Source: Bacteroidales bacterium UBA3810 (GTDB lineage Bacteria > Bacteroidota > Bacteroidia > Bacteroidales > Paludibacteraceae). From it: 34,251 nucleotides of DNA. Each line of letters opens with the position of its first letter. Positions within the stretch are counted from its first letter, which is position 1. The notes beneath the pieces were generated by a model that was not told the origin of the DNA, searched no databases, and saw only the letters and a list, made by a program, of their open reading frames with translations. Below are positions 14,647 to 23,456 of the stretch, piece after piece. The DNA is taken from positions 53,457-87,707 of the forward strand of contig DFEE01000017.1 in NCBI GenBank assembly GCA_002368645.1, written 5' to 3'. Position numbers and translations under genes: made by a program.

Positions 14647-15720
14647 ATGAAACGCATCTTATATCTTTTTTTCTTCGCAACGCTGCTATTATGCGGATGT
14701 GAAACCAATGAATTACCCATCTCTAAAATTGTTAAAACAGAGGCGATACTGACTGATACAGCGGTTGTGGTAACCATGAATCTTTATTTTAACCAATTAT
14801 ACGAAAATAGAGCTGATATTAGCGAATATGGCGTTTATTTTTCGACCGAGAAGCAAGTCCCCTCTGAAGCGGATAATGTGATTGTGTTGGAATATGACGC
14901 TTACAAATTAGCTTATGACCCTGTCAAGCGTGAATATTACCTACCCACTGCTTTAACCGTTGTTATGAAGAATTTAGCAGACGGCACGACCTATTACGTT
15001 AGAGCCTTTGTGCGCAATCCCGTGGATGAAATGAGAGGAGAAGTAGTTTCATTTACCACACCCCAAGCACCACAGTATATCCCGACTTTAGCAGATTTTA
15101 TAGGTACATACAACATCCATGCCAATTGTGGTAATGGAAAATATGATGATTGGCAAGGCGTTGAGGTAACTTCTTTCTTTGATGACGATACCCAATCCGA
15201 TTGGATCTATGTAAATGGATTAGTTTACGGAAATCGATATGACAATTATTTCACAGCCATGGGTAAATTTGAGGCGGATAAAGGCTATGCGCATTTATAT
15301 GGTGACTGGTTTAATAATGAGGGTAAATTCGGACTTAGTGGCAGTGGCAGAGGGGATACGCTTTTTTATGCCGTTTTCACACCGATATATGTTAATGAAG
15401 ATTTTTCCGAGCAATATTACCTATCCACTGATAATCCAATATATAATGCGGGTGAAATATTGCTAAAAAGAAATGATGACGGCACGTTGTATTTTACACC
15501 TTCAGAATCACCTGATGTCAACAATAGGTATGCCAATAGTTTTGTCTTTTTAGGATATTATGCTGATGATGTAACTTATGCTCATACACATTGGGGCGGC
15601 TATTTATTGGAAGGTACAACGATGACCAAAACATCCTCTTCCGTCTCTGCGCCTAAACGAGGCACAAAAAAATCCCGGCGTCTGTGTAGCGAGAAGGAGC
15701 TATGCGGGCATAGTGACTGA
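14647..15720 (+). CDS. Lipoprotein with a fibronectin-III-like segment, function unknown
   Basis: The 357-residue protein has a lipoprotein signal ending LLLCGC (Cys18). Residues about 25-140 look like one Fn3/Ig-type beta-sandwich (DTAVVVTMNLYFNQ... GTTYYVRAFVRNPVDEMRGEVVSFTTPQ). The remainder contains repeated aromatic beta strands (FIGTYNIHANCGNGKYDDW, GYAHLYGDWFNNEGKFGLSG). The last 30 residues are basic and low in predicted structure (SAPKRGTKKSRRLCSEKELC), unlike the acidic aromatic body; they may reflect read-through into new sequence after loss of the original stop. It starts 2 bp after the barrel gene. Confidence 0.78.
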   Translation: MKRILYLFFFATLLLCGCETNELPISKIVKTEAILTDTAVVVTMNLYFNQLYENRADISEYGVYFSTEKQVPSEADNVIVLEYDAYKLAYDPVKREYYLPTALTVVMKNLADGTTYYVRAFVRNPVDEMRGEVVSFTTPQAPQYIPTLADFIGTYNIHANCGNGKYDDWQGVEVTSFFDDDTQSDWIYVNGLVYGNRYDNYFTAMGKFEADKGYAHLYGDWFNNEGKFGLSGSGRGDTLFYAVFTPIYVNEDFSEQYYLSTDNPIYNAGEILLKRNDDGTLYFTPSESPDVNNRYANSFVFLGYYADDVTYAHTHWGGYLLEGTTMTKTSSSVSAPKRGTKKSRRLCSEKELCGHSD

Positions 15721-15790
15721 GCCAAGGTACGCTCTGCGAGCTCATAGATGCCAAAATAAACGGCAAATGGCATAAATTATGCAATTTTTT

Positions 15791-15821
15791 TTGGAAATAT
15801 ACAAAAAAAGTTGTATTTTTG
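15791..15821 (+). promoter_or_regulatory. Promoter of the DUF975-addAB operon
   Basis: TTGG (15791-15794), 19 bases, TATTTTTG (15814-15821). The first ATG follows 26 bases later. Confidence 0.72.
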
Positions 15822-15847
15822 CGGGGTTAACTAAAAAAAATAGAACT

Positions 15848-16447
15848 ATGAACAAATCTTATTCTGAGTTGCGTAACATCGCATGGAATGCCCTTAAAGG
15901 TCATTGGGCAGAAGCTATTGTGGCTTTCGTTTTATACGTTGTATTGGTTACCCTTGCAGCCTCGACATTTATTGGCGGTCTATTGGTATTGCCGTTGGAA
16001 TTAGGTTTTGCCGTGGCAATGATGAAGTTTCTGCGCGGCGATTATCGCTCGGTGGACAATCTCTTTGCGTCTTTCAGTTCCTATGGTCGCAACTTAGGTG
16101 CCGTGTTTATGGTTAAGTTATATACCGCTTTATGGACAATGCTCTTTATTATTCCAGGTATTATTAAGGGCTATGCCTACGCTATGACCTATTTCATTAT
16201 TGAAGATGAACCGGAACTCACTATTGATGAAGCGATAGAGAAGAGTATGGTCATGATGGACGACCATAAGTGGGAGTTATTCGTATTAGACCTTACGTTT
16301 ATAGGCTGGTACCTCTTGGTAATCTTGTCCGGAGGTATTGCCGCTCTTTGGGTAAGTCCTTATATACATGCGGCGCATGCTGCTTTCTACGAGGAGATAA
16401 AAGATTCCGTAGTTGAGGTGGGGCATGAGGACACTGCAGCTCTGTAG
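15848..16447 (+). CDS. DUF975 family integral membrane protein
   Basis: The 199-residue protein begins SYSELRNIAWNALKGHWAEAIVAF, the usual start of DUF975 proteins. Several transmembrane segments follow (about residues 22-48, 80-110 and 145-175). LFIIPGIIKGYAYAMTYFIIEDEPELTIDEAIEKSMVMMDDHKWELF is the most recognisable DUF975 block. The molecular role of the family is not known. ATG 15848 was chosen because it follows the promoter and starts the conserved N-terminus. Its 3' end overlaps addA by 23 bp, so the two are probably co-translated, although no functional link with recombination is known. Confidence 0.85.
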   Translation: MNKSYSELRNIAWNALKGHWAEAIVAFVLYVVLVTLAASTFIGGLLVLPLELGFAVAMMKFLRGDYRSVDNLFASFSSYGRNLGAVFMVKLYTALWTMLFIIPGIIKGYAYAMTYFIIEDEPELTIDEAIEKSMVMMDDHKWELFVLDLTFIGWYLLVILSGGIAALWVSPYIHAAHAAFYEEIKDSVVEVGHEDTAAL

Positions 16448-19304
16448 GGCCTCGGCGGGTACGGGAAAGACCTATACCCTCACGCATAAGTATGTTGATT
16501 TGCTGCTCAAACACGGGCAGTCTTATCGCTCTATCCTTGCCATCACCTTTACTAATAAGGCGACGGCAGAGATGAAAGAGCGTATATTGACCTTGCTGTT
16601 GGAGGAGTCACGCTCTAACTCTGTCTATCAAGAGCGCGCTAAAGCCCTCTTTAAGGCGGTATTAGAGGACTTTGACAACCTGCATGTGATGACGATTGAC
16701 AGTTTCCTGCAGTCGCTCATGCGTGGGCTTGCCCTTAAGTTAGAGAAAGCGGCGGGATATTCCGTCGATTTGGACTTGGAGCACGCATTGGCAACCGCTG
16801 TGGACCAAATAATGACCTCGCATATCGATGAGCAAGAAGGCTTGCGTGAGGTTATTATGCAGCATTTATCGTACCAACTGAGTAGTGCTGCCAACTGGGA
16901 TTTTCGCGCCGGAACCATCAAATTAGCGAAACAACTATTCGTAGAGTCCGTTCAGAAAGCGGAGTCAGAAGGACAAGTGGTCTTTGACCGCGACAAAATA
17001 GAAGCCTACATCAGGGAACTTAATGAATTGATTAAGGCTGAACAAGATGATATTGCAACCCAACGCCTGAAAGTGACCGCCGAGCACCTCAATGACATGA
17101 TTCTGCTCTCCTATGTACGGCACCAAATCAATGCCAACCAGGCTGCCAATAACAGTATTCTTTTGGCGAACACGGCTGCTGTACTCAAGCGTGAACTGCA
17201 AACCGGTGATGCGGATTTTATCCTTGAAAAAGCCGGTATTCGGTATAAGCATATTCTTATTGACGAGTTTCAAGACACCAGTGACCTCCAGTGGTACAGT
17301 ATCGTGGAACTCGTTAAAGAGATATTGGCGGGCGGGGGAACGACGCTAATAGTGGGAGATGTCAAACAGAGTATCTACCGCTGGCGCAACGGAAACTGGC
17401 ATATCATGGAAGAATTAGGCGATAATGACGATTTGAAGCCCTATCTTGCGCCGCCTTCGCCTGCTACGACGTTAGTTAAGAGCCGCCGTTCATGCCGAGA
17501 GGTTGTTCGATTCAACTTAGAGACTTTTCGCCGCATTGCCGCGCAATATCACTTCTATGATGAGGGCTATAACGGAGCAAATTTGGAGGACTATTACCTT
17601 GCCGGCGAGCACGAGGGGGGCTATGTCGAGATGCGATATTATCCCCGTTTCATTCGCAAAAACAAAGATTATCCCGAACTGACGACAGCCTTGCAGCAAA
17701 AGGCGATGGTGCATGATATGTTCCAAACCATCGAAACACTTTTGGCGCACGAATCAGTCCGGCCACAAGATATTCTTATTTTGCTGCGAAATAATAGAAG
17801 CAATGACTTGCTGTCATCGGTCTATGACGAGTTGATGCAGAATGGGGAAGCCTATCCCCATCTGAGGCAACATAAGCCCGTTTCGGGAGATAGTTACAGG
17901 CTTGAAAGTTCTACGGCCGTGCAGGTCATTATCGCTGCGCTGCGTTATATAGCAGATAGAGACGAGGCATCCGGCTATCTCATAAAACTCTATGAACCGT
18001 CAGCACCGATAGCCGAGTTGGCAACTATAGACCCTGCTATTCCATTAACCATGCTGATAGAGGAAGTTATTAGCATCTGTCTTTGTCCTGAAGGACAATA
18101 TAAGGGCGAGGATATCGCCTATATCAATGCTTTTAGGGATAAGGCACAAGGCTATGTCACGCGCTATGGCTCAGACCTAAAGCAGTTCTTGCAGTACTGG
18201 AGTGATACCTTGCATGATGATGCCATTCCGACTGTCAATGCCGGCGAGATACGAGTTATGACCATTCACTCTTCCAAAGGTTTGGAGGCACCTTTTGTCT
18301 TCATTCCTTTCTGCTCTTGGCCGATGGAAGAGGATGGTAAACATCAGGCGATTATTTGGGGGAAACCTTCTGTCCATACACCTAATGCCTTACCGCTTAT
18401 TCCGCTCACGAACAAGAAGGATTTGCTCACTGCCGGATACGAGGAACTGTATCAAGAAGAACATGCCGAAGAGCGTATTGACAATACCAATCTTCTATAT
18501 GTTGCCTTTACCCGTGCGGCACAGCATTTGTATATATACTGTGACAAACCTTTAACGGTCTCGGAACTCAAACCTAAGAAAAAGGAAGCCACAGCGGATA
18601 TCATGGATGTTGCGAGTCTGCTATTAGATGCTTACCAGTGGCGAGAAGAACTCTTAAATACGGTCAGGGATTTTCCCGAGAAAGGAGTGCGCTATTTGAT
18701 TAAGACGCAAGGCGAACCGACCATCTATCCGCCTAAAACCAAAACGGCTACCGATGAGCCTTTCGCATTTAACAACGCAACGCCCATTTCCGCTTCATTC
18801 TATTGCAATACGCGATCCGTTCAATTCCGGCAGTCCAAAGAAGCCATTGATTTCGTCTCTTCCGACAAGTATTCAGCCCGTGATTTTGGCAGCCTCTGTC
18901 ATGATATACTGTCTCATATTATCCTTGCGGATGACTTATCGCGCGTGATAAGTGCCTACTGGGCGAATGGCGACATCGATTCATTGGAAACCAAAGAGCA
19001 TATAGAAGCGCAAATGCAAATGATGTTCGCCCATCCGGAGGTTGCTGATTGGTTCAGCGGGCGATATAAGGTTTACATGGAGCGCACTATCCTTGCCGAT
19101 CAAGAACAGCGCCCCGACCGCGTTATGGTAATGGGTAAGAAAGCCATTGTTCTTGACTATAAGTTCGGCACGCATGAACTCCCTGCCCATCTGCGGCAAG
19201 TCAGCAACTATATGCGGCTTATGAAGCAACTGGGTTACGAGGAGGTAGAGGGCTATCTCTATTATGCAGAAAAAGATTACCTTAAGCCCGTTAAATTATC
19301 ATGA
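16425..19304 (+). CDS. addA: AddA-like UvrD/Rep helicase-nuclease (double-strand-break repair)
   Basis: The 959-residue protein shows superfamily 1 helicase motifs in order: Walker A ASAGTGKT (9-16), Ia AITFTNKATAEMKER, Walker B DEFQDTSDLQW (about 280), III VGDVKQSIYRWRNG (about 311-324), V VMTIHSSKGLEAPFVF (about 612-627) and VI LYVAFTRAAQHLYIY (about 690-705). The C-terminus carries a PD-(D/E)XK nuclease domain with GSLCHDILSHI and VLDYKFG (about 912-916). It should pair with the following AddB-like protein to resect DNA ends and load RecA. ATG 16425 was chosen over an upstream TTG (16413) because it immediately precedes the conserved LQLCRASAGTGKT segment. Confidence 0.92.
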   Translation: MRTLQLCRASAGTGKTYTLTHKYVDLLLKHGQSYRSILAITFTNKATAEMKERILTLLLEESRSNSVYQERAKALFKAVLEDFDNLHVMTIDSFLQSLMRGLALKLEKAAGYSVDLDLEHALATAVDQIMTSHIDEQEGLREVIMQHLSYQLSSAANWDFRAGTIKLAKQLFVESVQKAESEGQVVFDRDKIEAYIRELNELIKAEQDDIATQRLKVTAEHLNDMILLSYVRHQINANQAANNSILLANTAAVLKRELQTGDADFILEKAGIRYKHILIDEFQDTSDLQWYSIVELVKEILAGGGTTLIVGDVKQSIYRWRNGNWHIMEELGDNDDLKPYLAPPSPATTLVKSRRSCREVVRFNLETFRRIAAQYHFYDEGYNGANLEDYYLAGEHEGGYVEMRYYPRFIRKNKDYPELTTALQQKAMVHDMFQTIETLLAHESVRPQDILILLRNNRSNDLLSSVYDELMQNGEAYPHLRQHKPVSGDSYRLESSTAVQVIIAALRYIADRDEASGYLIKLYEPSAPIAELATIDPAIPLTMLIEEVISICLCPEGQYKGEDIAYINAFRDKAQGYVTRYGSDLKQFLQYWSDTLHDDAIPTVNAGEIRVMTIHSSKGLEAPFVFIPFCSWPMEEDGKHQAIIWGKPSVHTPNALPLIPLTNKKDLLTAGYEELYQEEHAEERIDNTNLLYVAFTRAAQHLYIYCDKPLTVSELKPKKKEATADIMDVASLLLDAYQWREELLNTVRDFPEKGVRYLIKTQGEPTIYPPKTKTATDEPFAFNNATPISASFYCNTRSVQFRQSKEAIDFVSSDKYSARDFGSLCHDILSHIILADDLSRVISAYWANGDIDSLETKEHIEAQMQMMFAHPEVADWFSGRYKVYMERTILADQEQRPDRVMVMGKKAIVLDYKFGTHELPAHLRQVSNYMRLMKQLGYEEVEGYLYYAEKDYLKPVKLS

Positions 19305-19308
19305 AACT

Positions 19309-21840
19309 ATGAACTCATTTCTCCATATAGTGACTGAGAACCTCATCAAACGAGTAGGACCGGATAACCTGCGTGATTATTGTGTCGTGTTCCCGATGCA
19401 GCGTGCGGGTGTATTTATGAAGGCGGAACTAATCACTTGTTTGGCGCAACAGACCAATCAGCCTGTCATGATTCCCGAGTTCATGACGATAGACAGTTTG
19501 GTCGCCGAACTCAGTCAACTTCAAGCGGATGATGAATTACTCTCTATCGCCATCCTGCACAAGCGTTTCTGTGAACTGAATAAGGTATCTTTGCCCTTAG
19601 ATGTTTTCTACGGATGGGGGGCGCAGTTGAGGACGGACTTTAGTAATATCGATATGGCACTGATTGATGCCGACGCCCTATTTGCGAACTCAATGGAAGC
19701 ACACCAATTAGAGCGTTTAGCGTTAGATAAAGCGGTACTTGACAGACTGTCCTTGCTCTTTGATAATAAAATCGCTTCAACCTCCTCAAACTCCTATAAG
19801 GCAGACTATGAGCGTATTTGGGCCTCGCTTCCTCAACTCTACAAGCACCTCAATGCGACCCTGCTGACACGACATCAGGGATATAGCGGTGCGCGGCTTA
19901 GGTGGGTGGTAGAACATAGCGAAGAGGTGCTGACTAAACTTTCCGGCAGACACTTCGTATTTGTAGGCTTCAATTATCTTCACAAAGGGGAGTTCGAGCT
20001 CATGAAACTCATTCAGGACAATGACCCTGAGACGTTGTTCTATTGGGACTATAATCCCTCCTTTGTTACTAATGACGATGCCTATCGCTTTATTCGTGAG
20101 CACATGAAAACCTTCCCCAATGCTGCTCCGGTAACTGGTGGTAATCAGGTGGAAATGAATGTCATTGCTACTTCCGGCGCATCTACCCAAGCGCAGTATG
20201 TGCATGATTGGTTATCGGCTCATCCAACGGGACAAACGGGTATTGTCATAGCCGATGAGGCGTTGCTCGAACAAGTCATTTATGCACTGCCGCCGGGCAC
20301 CACTGCCAATATCACCAAAGGATATCCCTTACGCAATACCAAAGTCTATGCCGACATCAATGCCTATATGGAGGACGAGAGCCATACACTTGCTTCTCTC
20401 CTTGAGACGGATATTTTGGCACCCGCTAAGCCGAGTAGGGCCGAGGACCAAGAAGAGCCGGAGATGACCTGGACACAGTTACTCTCGGCGGAGTCTATAT
20501 ACCAAGCGCGCCAAAGGGTAGAGCGTTTGCTCTTCCTTATGAATGAGCAAGAATTAGCAGGCCTATTAACACCTTCTATTATCCGCAATCTGCTGCGTCG
20601 GGTATTAGATACGGTGACGCTGCCTTTCCACGGCGACCCCAAGACCTCGATACAGATTATCGGTGTGCTCGAAACGCGTTTGCTTGACTTTGATAATCTC
20701 TTGATTCTGAATGTCGAAGAGGGAGTTATCCCTAAGGCCAATAAGGACATTTCGTTTATCCCTTATTACCTTCGGAAATACTACAATATGGAGACCCATG
20801 ATGAGGCCGCTGCGGCATATGCTTACAATTTCTTCAGGTTACTCCGTCGCCCTAAGAACATCACCTTGATGTTTGCGCAGGCCTCTGCCGGCAGCCAGCA
20901 AAAGAATATGTCGCGCTTCCTCATGCAGATACTGACTTCACCTGACTATAAGGTGACCAAGTCGCGCATCGTCGAAAATACCCATGTCCTCGCTAAGGAG
21001 GTGATCGTCAATCCCGAAGCGATTATTCATTGGCACCAGAAAGGGAAGATTTCGCCTTCTGCGATAAATACCTACATCGCTTGTCCGCGTCAATTCTACC
21101 TGCGGGAGATTGAACATGTACGAGAAAAGCAACCACAGACTGATGTGATGCCCAATAATGTGCTCGGTTCACTCGTCCATGCCACTATTCAGCAGGCTTA
21201 TATAATGATGCATGCTTCGAAAGTAAAAGTCGCCGAGCTGACTGAACCGAATATGAATGAGCTACTCACGAAAGCGTTGAATTGTGCTTACGCTCAAATC
21301 AACAGTGAGCTCAGTGAGGACGAAACACCGTATCGACTTGACGAACATGAGGTAGAGAACCTCGTCGTTCTTACTCATGCGCGCAATGTGTTGAAAAAAG
21401 ATGCCGCCTATGATGCGTTGGAGATACTCTCTATGGAAAAGTGGCACGAGTACCTGCTCAAAGTCGCGACTTTTTCGGGCGAAAGAATAATTCATGTACA
21501 AGGAAAAATAGACAGGGTGGATAGGGTAGTGCTGGATGGTGTTCCGACCCTGCGCGTGCTGGATTATAAGACCGGATCCCCCACCTCCGCTAACAAGGAT
21601 TATAATCGGCAGACCCAATTGTATTGTTTGATGGGCAATGAGGACGCAATGCCCGTGCTCATGTTTACACGTTCAGGTGAGGTTATAGAGGTAAAGCAAG
21701 AACCTGATTTTAAGGAGACTATTGACCGACAAATTGAAACTATCTATAACGACCAAGACTTTAAGCAAGTGGACGAAACGCAATGTAAAGGCAATACCTA
21801 CTGTACCTTTAGGACTATTTGCCATCGCCCGGATAGGTAG
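19309..21840 (+). CDS. addB: AddB-like PD-(D/E)XK nuclease subunit with iron-staple cysteines
   Basis: The 843-residue protein begins with the Bacteroidota AddB pattern FLHIVTENLIKRVGPDNLRDYCVVFPMQRAGVFMKAEL, a degenerate helicase domain without a good Walker A. The C-terminal nuclease has SPSAINTYIACPRQFYLREIEHV, VLGSLVHATIQQ, GKIDRVDRV and LRVLDYKTG. Four cysteines, Cys592 and the terminal Cys826-x5-Cys832-x5-Cys838, match the 4Fe-4S 'iron staple' arrangement of AddB nucleases. ATG 19309 lies 4 bp after the addA stop. Its 3' end overlaps the convergent GSCFA gene by 26 bp, with no room for a terminator. Confidence 0.9.
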   Translation: MNSFLHIVTENLIKRVGPDNLRDYCVVFPMQRAGVFMKAELITCLAQQTNQPVMIPEFMTIDSLVAELSQLQADDELLSIAILHKRFCELNKVSLPLDVFYGWGAQLRTDFSNIDMALIDADALFANSMEAHQLERLALDKAVLDRLSLLFDNKIASTSSNSYKADYERIWASLPQLYKHLNATLLTRHQGYSGARLRWVVEHSEEVLTKLSGRHFVFVGFNYLHKGEFELMKLIQDNDPETLFYWDYNPSFVTNDDAYRFIREHMKTFPNAAPVTGGNQVEMNVIATSGASTQAQYVHDWLSAHPTGQTGIVIADEALLEQVIYALPPGTTANITKGYPLRNTKVYADINAYMEDESHTLASLLETDILAPAKPSRAEDQEEPEMTWTQLLSAESIYQARQRVERLLFLMNEQELAGLLTPSIIRNLLRRVLDTVTLPFHGDPKTSIQIIGVLETRLLDFDNLLILNVEEGVIPKANKDISFIPYYLRKYYNMETHDEAAAAYAYNFFRLLRRPKNITLMFAQASAGSQQKNMSRFLMQILTSPDYKVTKSRIVENTHVLAKEVIVNPEAIIHWHQKGKISPSAINTYIACPRQFYLREIEHVREKQPQTDVMPNNVLGSLVHATIQQAYIMMHASKVKVAELTEPNMNELLTKALNCAYAQINSELSEDETPYRLDEHEVENLVVLTHARNVLKKDAAYDALEILSMEKWHEYLLKVATFSGERIIHVQGKIDRVDRVVLDGVPTLRVLDYKTGSPTSANKDYNRQTQLYCLMGNEDAMPVLMFTRSGEVIEVKQEPDFKETIDRQIETIYNDQDFKQVDETQCKGNTYCTFRTICHRPDR

Positions 21841-22753
21841 CACCTAACCATGGGTATTTGCTCGCTAAGACCCTCCACTGCTCTTCTGCTTTGGCACGGA
21901 AGGATTTATAATCTGCCGTAGCGGGATGAAGTGGTCTATGGTTGAGCGCTTTGCGGGCTGCCAATATCCGCTGCAGTTCCTCTCTATCCTCCTTACTAAA
22001 ATAGCTTTCCTCCAGTCTCTCCCAAATATAATCAACGGCTTGCTCGGTTGGATGGCACATGTCCGTGTCGTAAAACCGATAATCGCGTAACTCATCCATC
22101 ATAATCTCATAGGCTGGAAAATACGGTCGTCCTAACGCCTCTACGGCAAGGAGTAATGTAGCTTTGCTCAATTGGTTCTCATGTAACCCGTCTGCCTTAT
22201 GACGGATTGGAGAAACGGTAAAGAGCACCGTCTTATCCCGTAGCACACCTTCCTTCAATAGCGGAGACCATGTTTCTACAATTTCTTCCACTGCCACTTT
22301 TCTTTTACGGAATGTCGTTGCCGGCAGTTTATGGCAGTTGGCCACCACCTGACCGTTTTGCTCATAAACCCATGCCGACCCGAAAGTGATAATCACCACA
22401 TCTGCTTCTGCTAAGGCTCTACATCCTTGTTGGTACGCGGCATTGATAGCAGCCAAGGTCTCTTCCGTTGTCGGGTAGGAAAAAACGCCGTGGTGCAGCA
22501 TCGAGTGCCATAATCCGTCATGATAAATGAGGTCTGCTGTCGAAAATGGCTTACCAGCTATGAGTCTATTGATACAAGCCGCTATGCTCATGGGGTTATA
22601 GAGCGTACCGAAAGGATTGCTGCTTACCTGTAGTCCCCTTGCTTGCATGCGTGCCACCATTTCGTCCGCGAAACACGAACCTAATAGCAGTATCTTGCTC
22701 TTTATGCTCAGGAGCGGTAATTTCCTAATCTCTATGGGGGTCTGCAATATCAT
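21815..22753 (-). CDS. GSCFA domain protein (SGNH-hydrolase-like)
   Basis: The 312-residue protein carries the name-giving motif LLGSCFADEM (about residues 23-32). NPFGTLYNP, ITFGSAWVYE, FTVSPIRH and the C-terminal block DTDMCHPTEQAVDYIWER follow. All are conserved in GSCFA proteins, which are related to SGNH/GDSL esterases: the Ser of GSCFA would be the nucleophile and the DxxH-like CHP motif the distal dyad. The substrate is unknown. There is no signal peptide. It is last in the ROK-to-GSCFA operon, 10 bp after pnuC, and overlaps addB tail to tail. Confidence 0.9.
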   Translation of the reverse strand: MILQTPIEIRKLPLLSIKSKILLLGSCFADEMVARMQARGLQVSSNPFGTLYNPMSIAACINRLIAGKPFSTADLIYHDGLWHSMLHHGVFSYPTTEETLAAINAAYQQGCRALAEADVVIITFGSAWVYEQNGQVVANCHKLPATTFRKRKVAVEEIVETWSPLLKEGVLRDKTVLFTVSPIRHKADGLHENQLSKATLLLAVEALGRPYFPAYEIMMDELRDYRFYDTDMCHPTEQAVDYIWERLEESYFSKEDREELQRILAARKALNHRPLHPATADYKSFRAKAEEQWRVLASKYPWLGATYPGDGK

Positions 22754-22763
22754 GATTGGCAGT

Positions 22764-23456
22764 TTACTTTTGAGGCGCGCCGTTTAACTTCTTCCAGTTG
22801 ATGATACCATAGGTTGCATTAATGCACCAGAAAGCGTATTGTGCAGTCATGCACCAGTCACCGGCTCGTGCCCATAGCACCACTTGCAGTACATCAATCG
22901 CGAGCCAGATGTACCAATGCTCGCTGAACGCCAAAATCATCAATAATTGCGCAGCAATAGCCGGCACGGTGGAAAAAGCATCTAAATACGGCTGAGCGTC
23001 ATTAGTGAAGTGCTTCATGAGCGCACCTACGGCAATGGATATGATGATGGTCAATGTTCCCAAAACCAATAGTGCCTTATGGGAAAGGGAACGGGTTTGC
23101 ACCTCGTTGCTGTTGGTTTGCAAGCGGTGATACCATACCCACAAACCGTAAAACTCTGTGATGAGGTAGAAGATATTAAGCCCGAAATTGGCGTACAAAC
23201 CATTCATGTAACAGATGATACCCGCTGTGACCGTTTGGATAAAGCCAAAGAGGTAGAACCATATATTGCCATGACTGCATAGCACTACAGCCGATATACC
23301 GAAGAGACCGCTCAGTAGCGACAACCATGTTGTTGGCGTTTCGCTGGTAACAACGTACTTCGCTAAAAAGAATGCCACTACTTGAATGGATAAGCCGCTT
23401 AGCAGGAATATCCAGAAATAGCTATTCAGTTGGTTTTTGCGTCTTAGTGATTTCAT
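22764..23456 (-). CDS. pnuC: PnuC-family vitamin transporter
   Basis: The 230-residue inner-membrane protein has about seven hydrophobic helices. PnuC features are GNIWFYLFGFIQTVTAGIICYMNGLYANFGLNIFYLITEFYGLWVWYHR and the C-terminal signature EHWYIWLAIDVLQVVLWARAGDW...QYAFWCINATYGIINWKKL. PnuC proteins move nicotinamide riboside, while the PnuT subgroup moves thiamine. No TPP riboswitch, thiamine gene or nadR lies nearby, so I do not choose between them. The start overlaps the upstream lipoprotein gene by 35 bp; no better start was found that keeps the first helix. Confidence 0.9.
   Translation of the reverse strand: MKSLRRKNQLNSYFWIFLLSGLSIQVVAFFLAKYVVTSETPTTWLSLLSGLFGISAVVLCSHGNIWFYLFGFIQTVTAGIICYMNGLYANFGLNIFYLITEFYGLWVWYHRLQTNSNEVQTRSLSHKALLVLGTLTIIISIAVGALMKHFTNDAQPYLDAFSTVPAIAAQLLMILAFSEHWYIWLAIDVLQVVLWARAGDWCMTAQYAFWCINATYGIINWKKLNGAPQK

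Noticed and set aside
22764..23456. Thiamine (PnuT) transporter under a TPP riboswitch
   Set aside because: The start lies inside the upstream coding region, with no room for a riboswitch and no thiamine genes nearby; the general PnuC call was kept.
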